Positions 1-3,939 of a stretch of 5,227 nt of DNA are shown here, one piece after another. Source of the DNA: Lachnospiraceae bacterium UBA7598 (GTDB taxonomy: Bacteria; Bacillota; Clostridia; Lachnospirales; Lachnospiraceae); NCBI GenBank assembly GCA_002474415.1, contig DLQV01000281.1, positions 327 to 5,553 on the forward strand, in the 5' to 3' direction. Within the stretch, counting starts at the first letter, position 1, and the number at the start of each line of letters is the position of its first letter. The notes under the pieces were generated by a model. It did no database searches and was not told where the DNA came from. It saw only the letters and a program-made list of their open reading frames with translations. The position numbers and the translations under genes are program-made.

Positions 1-48
1 AACGGACTCTGACTCCGTCATTTCCAGGTTCGAATCCTGGTGGGCCAG
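1..48 (+). tRNA. tRNA-Gln (CTG anticodon), 3' part only
   Basis: The 3' portion of a tRNA; the 5' acceptor strand and D arm lie before the window. The anticodon stem is acgga (2-6) paired with tccgt (14-18), and the 7-base loop ctctgac (7-13) places CTG at 9-11, reading the glutamine codon CAG. A 5-base variable region (19-23) is followed by a perfect T arm, ccagg (24-28), loop ttcgaat (29-35), cctgg (36-40). The 3' acceptor strand is tgggcca (41-47) and G48 is the discriminator, as expected for bacterial tRNA-Gln. The next bases are ctg, so CCA is not encoded and must be added after transcription. The amino-acid call rests on the anticodon plus the discriminator; the missing half prevents a full cloverleaf check. 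Confidence 0.93.
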
Positions 49-52
49 CTGG

Positions 53-84
53 AAAGCACTACATTATGTAGTGCTTTTTGTTTT
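53..84 (+). terminator. Rho-independent terminator of the tRNA
   Basis: An 11-bp perfect stem (53-63 with 67-77) closes a 3-base loop (tta) and runs into a T-rich tract (ttttt g tttt, 75-84). It starts five bases after the tRNA 3' end, so it terminates the tRNA transcript and insulates the downstream gene from it. Confidence 0.9.
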
Positions 85-115
85 ATAAAGATAAAGAATA
101 AGAAAGGACACGGGA

Positions 116-823
116 ATGTACGAATTTGACAGCAGGGTAAGGTACAGTGAGACCGATGCACAAGGCCGGATGACCTGGCTTGCGCTTATGGATTACTTTC
201 AGGATTGCAGTGTATTTCATTCAGAGGCCGTGGGACTTGGCGTATCGGCATGGGAAAAAGCTCACCAGGCATGGATATTATCTTCCTGGCAGATCTGTCT
301 GAACCGGATGCCGCGTCTGGGCGAACAGATCACCACACAGACATGGGCATATGGGATGAAAGGGTTTTACGGTTACCGGAATTTTTCCATGAACGACCGG
401 GATGGGAAACGACTGGCATATGCAAATTCCATATGGGTACTGATGGATACAAAGAAAGGAATTCCTGCCAGAGTGACAAAAGAAATCTCGGATGCATATG
501 GACTGGAACCACAGCTTCCCATGCAGTGCAGCGAGCGGAAAATTACGCTGCCGGAAAGGTATGAAGAAAAAGATTCGATGGTTGTTCCTTCTTATTTTAT
601 AGATACCAATCATCACATGAATAACAGCAGATATGTACAAGTGGCGATGGAGTATGTCCCGAAAGAGTTTCGGACAACGGAAGTCCGGGTAGAGTATAAA
701 AAGGCTGCCATGTGTAAAGATGTAATTGTGCCGCATGTAACGATAGAAGATACTCGTGTGACGGTTGCATTGTGTGCGCCGGATGGGCAGCCATATGCAG
801 TTGTTGTTTTTTTGAAAGCGTAG
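116..823 (+). CDS. Acyl-ACP thioesterase (FatA/FatB-like, double hotdog)
   Basis: A 235-residue cytoplasmic protein predicted to hydrolyse acyl-ACP (possibly acyl-CoA), releasing free fatty acid. It has the tandem-hotdog layout of bacterial acyl-ACP thioesterases. The N-terminal hotdog (about 1-125) opens with YSETDAQGRMT (10-20), whose first helix includes MDYFQD, and ends near the WVLMDTKKGIPARV stretch (107-120). The C-terminal hotdog (about 145-235) carries DTNHHMNNSRY (163-173), matching the plant FatB D-x-N-x-H-x-N-N motif, so D163, N165 and H167 are the likely catalytic residues. By eye, the Glu-Cys pair that follows in plant enzymes (after EYRR) is replaced by Ala-Ala (197-198), with a Cys two residues later (C200). 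No signal peptide is present. An agaaagga ribosome site (101-108) lies 7 bases before the ATG. It is the first gene of a cluster with cvfB, whose start lies 8 bases after its stop. The physiological acyl chain length cannot be read from sequence. Confidence 0.9.
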   Translation: MYEFDSRVRYSETDAQGRMTWLALMDYFQDCSVFHSEAVGLGVSAWEKAHQAWILSSWQICLNRMPRLGEQITTQTWAYGMKGFYGYRNFSMNDRDGKRLAYANSIWVLMDTKKGIPARVTKEISDAYGLEPQLPMQCSERKITLPERYEEKDSMVVPSYFIDTNHHMNNSRYVQVAMEYVPKEFRTTEVRVEYKKAAMCKDVIVPHVTIEDTRVTVALCAPDGQPYAVVVFLKA

Positions 824-826
824 GGA
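822..826 (+). promoter_or_regulatory. Ribosome binding site fixing the cvfB start
   Basis: The aggga sequence overlaps the thioesterase stop codon (TAG 821-823) and lies 5 bases before ATG 832. Its position favours the 832 start over the in-frame ATG at 772, and suggests translational coupling between the two genes. Confidence 0.6.
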
Positions 827-831
827 AAAAG

Positions 832-1671
832 ATGAAATTAGCAGAATATCAGGATTTGTATTATGTAAAAAAAGTAGACTTCGGAGTATATTTGGCAGAG
901 GATATGGACAGTGAGACACATGTATTGCTTCCGTCGAAACAGGTGCCGGAAGATGCAAAACCGGGAGATAAGATAAGGGTCTTTTTATATAAAGATTCCA
1001 AAGACCGGCTGATTGCAACAACCAACACGCCGAAGCTGACACTGGGAGAATATGCGCCCCTTGTGGTAAAAGAAGTTGGAAAGATCGGTGCTTTTCTGGA
1101 CTGGGGATTGGAAAAAGATCTTTTTTTGCCATATAAAGAGATGACTTCGCGGGTAGAAGCCGGAGACGAGATTCTTGTGACGCTTTATATTGATAAAAGC
1201 AAGCGGCTTTGTGCTAGCATGAAAGGGTTATATGATCTGCTTTCTAAAGATTCTCCATATCAGAAAGATCAGATGGTTACGGGAAGAGTGTATGAGTTTT
1301 CTGATAACTTTGGTACTTTTGTGGCGGTAGATGATCGCTTTTCCGCAAGAATACCAAATTCAGAGGATCACAGTTTCCTCAAAATCGGAGATGTGATCGA
1401 GGCAAAGGTTACTGCAGTAAAACCGGATGGAAAGCTGGATCTGACCCTTCGGGAGAAAGCGTATATTCAAATGGATACGGATGCAAAGAAAATACTTGAA
1501 CTGCTGGATTCGTATGCAGGAGTGCTTCCGTTTTCGGAAAAAGCAAGTCCGGAAGTAATCAAAAGAGAGACCGGATTGAGTAAGGCAGCGTTTAAGCGTG
1601 CCATCGGACACTTATATAAAGAAAGAAAAATTACATTAGATGGTGGAAAAATCCGTAAGAGTTGCGTATAA
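832..1671 (+). CDS. cvfB: CvfB family S1-domain RNA-binding protein
   Basis: A 279-residue cytoplasmic protein of the CvfB (conserved virulence factor B, B. subtilis YitL) family. These proteins bind RNA through S1 folds and in Staphylococcus aureus affect virulence-factor expression; the direct targets are not known here. Visible layout: an N-terminal S1-like domain (about 1-63, with HVLLPSKQVPE and VFLYKDSKDRLIATT), a second S1 domain (about 68-130, with the family signature GAFLDWGLEKDLFLPYKE, 86-103), a third S1 domain (about 145-210, with VTGRVYE, GTFVAVDD and LDLTLRE), and a C-terminal winged helix (about 216-275, with TGLSKAAFKRAIGHLYKE as the recognition-helix region). Length is close to the usual 280-300 residues. 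The start at 832 is chosen because upstream in-frame codons would overlap the thioesterase and add a Cys/Phe-rich stretch unlike the family N-terminus. There are 31 bases between its stop and ridA, with no terminator between them. Confidence 0.92.
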   Translation: MKLAEYQDLYYVKKVDFGVYLAEDMDSETHVLLPSKQVPEDAKPGDKIRVFLYKDSKDRLIATTNTPKLTLGEYAPLVVKEVGKIGAFLDWGLEKDLFLPYKEMTSRVEAGDEILVTLYIDKSKRLCASMKGLYDLLSKDSPYQKDQMVTGRVYEFSDNFGTFVAVDDRFSARIPNSEDHSFLKIGDVIEAKVTAVKPDGKLDLTLREKAYIQMDTDAKKILELLDSYAGVLPFSEKASPEVIKRETGLSKAAFKRAIGHLYKERKITLDGGKIRKSCV

Positions 1672-1672
1672 T
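1644..1672 (+). promoter_or_regulatory. Possible internal sigma-A promoter for ridA
   Basis: A perfect TATAAT (1667-1672) overlaps the cvfB stop codon. A 17-base spacer separates it from TGGAAA (1644-1649), a 4 of 6 match to TTGACA. Transcription would start near 1679, about 24 bases before the ridA ATG. It could give ridA expression independent of the upstream genes. The weak -35 and its position inside coding sequence leave this uncertain. Confidence 0.4.
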
Positions 1673-1702
1673 GCATATAGAAATCAAAAGGAGGAAAATA
1701 AG

Positions 1703-2077
1703 ATGAAAAACGTAATCAGTACAGATAAAGCACCGGCTGCAATCGGACCGTACTCGCAGGCAATTGAAGTCAATGGAATGGTATATACATCCGGTATTAT
1801 CCCGGTTGTTCCTGCTACAGGTGAAATCCCGGAGGGATCTGTTGCACAGGCACAGCAGGCATTTGAAAATCTGTCAAATCTGCTTGAGGCGGCAGGTACA
1901 GGAATGGATAAGGTAGTAAAAACTACTGTTTTTATCAAGGAGATGAATGATTTTGCAGCAATCAATGAAGTTTATGCAAAATTTTTCCCAGCACCGTTTC
2001 CATCCAGAAGCTGTGTGGAAGTGGCACGTCTTCCGAAAGATGTTATGCTTGAGATTGAAGCAATTGCTGTAAAGTAA
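1703..2077 (+). CDS. ridA: RidA family 2-iminobutanoate/2-iminopropanoate deaminase
   Basis: A 124-residue protein of the YjgF/YER057c/UK114 family, RidA subgroup. RidA hydrolyses the reactive enamine/imine products of PLP enzymes (2-aminoacrylate from serine and cysteine, iminobutanoate from threonine) to 2-oxoacids and ammonia, protecting PLP enzymes from damage. It acts in the cytosol as a trimer with active sites at subunit interfaces. Residues matching the E. coli RidA active site are all present: Y17 (in APAAIGPYSQA), S30, R102 and C104 (in FPSRSCVEVARLPKDV) and E117 (in LEIEAIAV). The intact arginine places it in the catalytically active group rather than the non-deaminating Rid subgroups. 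The ATG at 1703 follows a strong aaaaggagga site (1686-1695), and the residue-1 position aligns with other RidA proteins. It is the last gene of the cluster, 31 bases after cvfB. Confidence 0.96.
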   Translation: MKNVISTDKAPAAIGPYSQAIEVNGMVYTSGIIPVVPATGEIPEGSVAQAQQAFENLSNLLEAAGTGMDKVVKTTVFIKEMNDFAAINEVYAKFFPAPFPSRSCVEVARLPKDVMLEIEAIAVK

Positions 2078-2092
2078 AAGATGCAAAAAAGG

Positions 2093-2125
2093 AAGAGATC
2101 TGTGCACAGCACAGATCTCTTTTTT
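2093..2125. terminator. Bidirectional rho-independent terminator between ridA and the yjfB-like gene
   Basis: An 11-bp perfect inverted repeat (2094-2104 with 2110-2120) surrounds a 5-base loop. Rightward it is followed by six T (2120-2125), terminating the ridA transcript 16 bases after its stop. Read leftward, the A-run at 2085-2090 supplies a T tract (tccttttttgc) after the same stem, so it can also end the convergent minus-strand transcript. Confidence 0.9.
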
Positions 2126-2127
2126 CT

Positions 2128-2149
2128 ACGGTTCTTTTGCCGGAACCGT
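2128..2149. repeat. Small inverted repeat next to the yjfB-like stop codon
   Basis: acggttc (2128-2134) pairs with gaaccgt (2143-2149) around an 8-base loop, overlapping the last base of the minus-strand stop codon. No T tract follows on either side, so it is not a terminator by itself. It may stabilise the 3' end of the minus-strand message just ahead of the main terminator. Confidence 0.45.
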
Positions 2150-2343
2150 TAGACGGAAACGTCGATGTTGCTTCCTAAATAAGGAGTAACAGAGTTTTCC
2201 ATCATTTTTGTCAGTCCGGCGCCGAGGGATTCGCTGGATGAGATGGCATTGCCAAGCATTTTAATGCTCACGGCATTTGCCAGAGATCCAGGATCGGAAC
2301 TGTTCACAGAAAGAAGCGCAGAACTGATACTTGAGATATCCAT
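2149..2343 (-). CDS. YjfB family small protein (putative motility-associated)
   Basis: A 64-residue protein resembling the YjfB family (Pfam 'putative motility protein', named for B. subtilis YjfB). Recognition rests on three traits: the start MDISSISSAL, a helical middle with a VSIKMLGNA segment (residues 25-33), and the family-typical C-terminus YLGSNIDVSV (55-64) closely matching the conserved LGSNIDI-type ending. It has no signal peptide, membrane segment or cysteine. The biochemical role is unknown even in B. subtilis, where expression is linked to the flagellar regulon. No flagellar gene is visible here, and the upstream promoter looks like sigma-A rather than the motility sigma factor, so a motility role is not supported by context. 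The start is well fixed: on the minus strand AAAGGAGG (2351-2358) precedes the ATG (2343-2341) by 7 bases. It is monocistronic, divergent from the NlpC/P60 gene and convergent with ridA. Confidence 0.8.
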   Translation of the reverse strand: MDISSISSALLSVNSSDPGSLANAVSIKMLGNAISSSESLGAGLTKMMENSVTPYLGSNIDVSV

Positions 2344-2362
2344 ACGACAGACCTCCTTTGTT

Positions 2363-2386
2363 AAAATACATTTGTAAAAGTATTTT
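2363..2386. repeat. AT-rich inverted repeat in the yjfB-like leader
   Basis: aaaatac (2363-2369) and gtatttt (2380-2386) form a 7-bp inverted repeat around a 10-base loop. It lies between the predicted minus-strand transcription start and the ribosome site, so it could be a weak leader hairpin or a protein-binding site. AT-rich repeats of this size arise easily by chance. Confidence 0.3.
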
Positions 2387-2402
2387 CTTTTATTACATCT
2401 TT

Positions 2403-2431
2403 ATTATGGCATAGATAGCTGTAAATTTCAA
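2403..2431 (-). promoter_or_regulatory. Sigma-A promoter for the yjfB-like gene
   Basis: On the minus strand, TTGAAA (2431-2426, 5 of 6) and CATAAT (2408-2403, 5 of 6) are separated by exactly 17 bases. The start site would be near 2396, giving a leader of about 53 bases before ATG 2343. No CCGATAT-type -10 of the motility sigma factor is seen in this region. Confidence 0.65.
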
Positions 2432-2458
2432 TCGGATTCGATGGACGGAAAAGAGGGG

Positions 2459-2487
2459 TTGACACATATATGTGCCTTTGCTATAAT
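2459..2487 (+). promoter_or_regulatory. Consensus sigma-A promoter for the NlpC/P60 gene
   Basis: TTGACA (2459-2464) and TATAAT (2482-2487) both match the consensus exactly, with the optimal 17-base spacer. Transcription should start near 2494, giving a leader of about 55 bases. The spacer contains a perfect palindrome (2463-2474). A core promoter this strong usually needs either constant high output or an active repressor. Confidence 0.9.
2463..2474. promoter_or_regulatory. 12-bp palindrome overlapping the -35/spacer, candidate operator
   Basis: cacatatatgtg is a perfect 12-bp palindrome that begins at the last two bases of the -35 and covers most of the first half of the spacer. A dimeric repressor bound here would block RNA polymerase. 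No regulator is identified; it is a candidate from symmetry and position only. Confidence 0.35.
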
Positions 2488-2492
2488 GACAA

Positions 2493-2518
2493 TGTAATAA
2501 TTGTAACAAATTCGTAAT
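2493..2518 (+). promoter_or_regulatory. TGTAAY repeats, WalR-box-like, at the start of the NlpC/P60 leader
   Basis: Three half-sites run in the same direction: TGTAAT (2493-2498), TGTAAC (2502-2507) and CGTAAT (2513-2518). The second pair has the 5-base gap of the Bacillus WalR (YycF) consensus TGTWAH-N5-TGTWAH, with one mismatch (C for T). WalR controls peptidoglycan hydrolases, which fits the gene. Its position at and after the start site would suggest repression rather than activation. AT-rich DNA makes chance matches likely. Confidence 0.35.
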
Positions 2519-2538
2519 AAAGAAGTACAAAAGTCATT

Positions 2539-2543
2539 GGAGG
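2539..2543 (+). promoter_or_regulatory. Ribosome binding site fixing the NlpC/P60 start
   Basis: GGAGG lies 5 bases before ATG 2549. It overlaps the in-frame TTG at 2537, ruling that codon out as the start. Confidence 0.8.
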
Positions 2544-2548
2544 CGAAA

Positions 2549-3748
2549 ATGAAACGTAAAACATTATTAAAATTGACCGCATGTGGATTAGTTGGGGCAC
2601 TGACCATTGGCAATTTTACAGTAGCAGCTTACGCAGCACCGACTGCTGGAGTCGCAAGTGTTGCTTCCGATATTGCAACAACATCATCTGCACCGACCGC
2701 AGGATTTTCACTGGCACTTAGTGAAGTCGCAGGAAATGTGGAAGATGAAGCTGTAGTTGCAAGTGCACAGCCGGAAGTAAAAGAAGTTGAAGCACCAGTA
2801 GTAAAGTCTGAGTATGAAGACAAAGCCGTAGCTGTTGTGGATGATTATGTGAACGTTCGTAAGAAACCAACTACAGACAGTAAAGCTGTAGGAAAGTTAT
2901 ATAAGAATAATGTAGGAACCGTCATTGAAGAGAAGGATGGCTGGTATAAAATCAAATCCGGATCTGTGACAGGTTATGTAAAGTCTGAGTTTGTATCTGT
3001 TGGTGATGAGAAAAAATTAAAGAAAGCAGGAAGAAGAGTGGCTCTGGTAGAGACGGAGACATTAAAAGTCCGCAAGGGAGCTTCCCAGAAAGCAGAAGTC
3101 ATTACGCTGGTACCGGCTGGAGATGATCTGACCGTATTAGATGAGTCAAAAGACGGATGGGCAAAAGTTTCTGTAGATGAAGGCAAAGGATATGTATCTA
3201 CGGATTATGTTACTTTATCCACAGAGTATACTTATGCAGAATCTGCTGCCGAAGAAAAGGCGAGATTACAGAAAGAAAAAGAAGAACGTGAAGCTGCGGA
3301 TCGGGCAGCACAGAAAGCAGAAAGTTCATCAAAAACAACTTCTTCAACTTCGTCAAAATCAGGAAGTACAAGTTCTTCTGCACAGGATACAGCCAGTGCA
3401 TCTTCAACAGGAGCATCGGTTGCAGGATATGCAAGCCAGTTTGTTGGAAACCCATATGTATATGGTGGGACAAGTCTTACAAATGGAACAGATTGTTCCG
3501 GTTTTGTAATGTCTGTATATGCACATTTTGGTGTAAGTCTTCCACACAGCTCAAGTGCTTTAAGAAGTGTAGGATATGGCGTAAGTACATCGAGTATGCA
3601 GCCAGGTGATATCGTATGTTACAGTGGACATGTAGCAATCTATGTAGGAAACAATACAATTGTACATGCAAGCAATGCAAGAGACGGTATTAAATTTACT
3701 TCACCGGCAAATTACAGAACAATTCTTGCAGTTCGTAGAATTTTCTAA
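2549..3748 (+). CDS. Secreted SH3b-SH3b-NlpC/P60 peptidoglycan endopeptidase
   Basis: A 399-residue exported cell-wall hydrolase predicted to cut stem peptides, typically between gamma-D-Glu and the diamino acid. A Sec signal peptide covers about 1-29 (MKRK start, hydrophobic core ACGLVGALTIGNFTVAA, likely cleavage after AYA at 27-29). A low-complexity Ala/Val/Glu-rich stretch (30-93) leads to two bacterial SH3 domains, about 95-150 (VNVRKKP, GWYKI, GYVKSEFV) and 163-222 (LKVRKGAS, GWAKVSV, GYVSTDYV), likely for wall binding. A charged helix (about 231-258, KARLQKEKEEREAADR) and a Ser/Thr linker (259-289) lead to the C-terminal NlpC/P60 domain (290-399). The catalytic triad is complete: C316 in TDCSGF, H361 in SGHVAIYVG, H373 in IVHASN. 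ATG 2549 is chosen from the GGAGG spacing and the basic n-region. It has its own promoter and terminator, hence is monocistronic, and is followed by a second wall hydrolase. Confidence 0.95.
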   Translation: MKRKTLLKLTACGLVGALTIGNFTVAAYAAPTAGVASVASDIATTSSAPTAGFSLALSEVAGNVEDEAVVASAQPEVKEVEAPVVKSEYEDKAVAVVDDYVNVRKKPTTDSKAVGKLYKNNVGTVIEEKDGWYKIKSGSVTGYVKSEFVSVGDEKKLKKAGRRVALVETETLKVRKGASQKAEVITLVPAGDDLTVLDESKDGWAKVSVDEGKGYVSTDYVTLSTEYTYAESAAEEKARLQKEKEEREAADRAAQKAESSSKTTSSTSSKSGSTSSSAQDTASASSTGASVAGYASQFVGNPYVYGGTSLTNGTDCSGFVMSVYAHFGVSLPHSSSALRSVGYGVSTSSMQPGDIVCYSGHVAIYVGNNTIVHASNARDGIKFTSPANYRTILAVRRIF

Positions 3749-3774
3749 GAACTAAGATAAAATAAGTATAACAG

Positions 3775-3803
3775 GAGCACTTGCGAAAGCAAGTGCTCTT
3801 TTT
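3775..3803 (+). terminator. Rho-independent terminator of the NlpC/P60 gene
   Basis: A perfect 10-bp stem (3775-3784 with 3789-3798) is capped by a GAAA tetraloop (3785-3788) and followed by five T (3799-3803). It starts 27 bases after the stop codon and separates the endopeptidase transcript from the muramidase gene. Confidence 0.93.
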
Positions 3804-3831
3804 CTTAATATTATTTAAGGATTTCTTAAAT

Positions 3832-3853
3832 TTACAAAAAATAAGTTTTGTAA
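3832..3853. promoter_or_regulatory. Inverted repeat upstream of the muramidase promoter, candidate operator
   Basis: ttacaaaa (3832-3839) and ttttgtaa (3846-3853) form a perfect 8-bp inverted repeat with a 6-base gap. It ends 11 bases before the -35 hexamer, a position typical of activator sites. No T tract follows, so it is not a terminator. The regulator is unknown, and the low GC content tempers confidence. Confidence 0.4.
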
Positions 3854-3864
3854 GGGAAATAACA

Positions 3865-3894
3865 TTGACAAGCACATTCATATATAGTTACTAT
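3865..3894 (+). promoter_or_regulatory. Probable sigma-A promoter for the GH25 gene
   Basis: A perfect TTGACA (3865-3870) is followed after 18 bases by TACTAT (3889-3894, 4 of 6). Transcription would start near 3901, leaving a leader of about 40 bases. The weaker -10 suggests lower basal output than the NlpC/P60 promoter, or dependence on an activator at the inverted repeat just upstream. Confidence 0.65.
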
Positions 3895-3898
3895 GTAA

Positions 3899-3917
3899 AT
3901 TGAGTAATTTATTGAGT
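3899..3917 (+). repeat. Direct repeat ATTGAGT x2 in the muramidase leader
   Basis: ATTGAGT occurs at 3899-3905 and 3911-3917, 12 bases apart start to start, right at the predicted transcription start. It could be a tandem binding site. Seven-base repeats in AT-rich DNA are weak evidence. Confidence 0.3.
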
Positions 3918-3923
3918 GTAACA

Positions 3924-3931
3924 GAGGGAGG
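3924..3931 (+). promoter_or_regulatory. Ribosome binding site fixing the GH25 TTG start
   Basis: gagggagg lies 8 bases before TTG 3940. The first in-frame ATG (3967) has no comparable site, so the non-AUG start is preferred. Confidence 0.75.
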
Positions 3932-3939
3932 AACAGAAA

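Noticed and set aside
1..115. tRNA-associated integration site (attB)
   Set aside because: No integrase, no duplicated tRNA 3' end and no mobile-element genes are present in the window; the flanking gene is housekeeping.
772..831. Upstream in-frame ATG as cvfB start
   Set aside because: It would overlap the thioesterase by 52 bases and add a Cys/Phe-rich stretch not seen in CvfB proteins; the ribosome site supports 832.
278..1132. Long open frame on the minus strand (284 codons)
   Set aside because: It lies antisense to two well-supported genes, its translation is rich in His, Cys, Leu, Ile and Pro with no family signature, and it has no upstream promoter or convincing ribosome site. It is a by-product of plus-strand codon usage.
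1640..1702. Upstream ATG as ridA start
   Set aside because: It would overlap the cvfB end and add 21 residues absent from RidA proteins; the strong aaaaggagga site supports 1703.
2344..2402. Possible riboswitch in the yjfB-like leader
   Set aside because: The leader is only about 53 bases and contains one weak AT-rich hairpin, too short and simple for a known riboswitch class.
3177..3509. Alternative-frame plus-strand ORF with Lys/Gln-rich translation
   Set aside because: It sits wholly inside the NlpC/P60 gene. The basic, Gln-rich translation comes from shifting the frame of its charged helix and Ser/Thr linker codons.
3740..3754. CodY-box-like sequence aattttctaagaact at the NlpC/P60 stop codon
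   Set aside because: About three mismatches to the AATTTTCWGAAAATT consensus, and it overlaps the 3' end of a gene far from any promoter.
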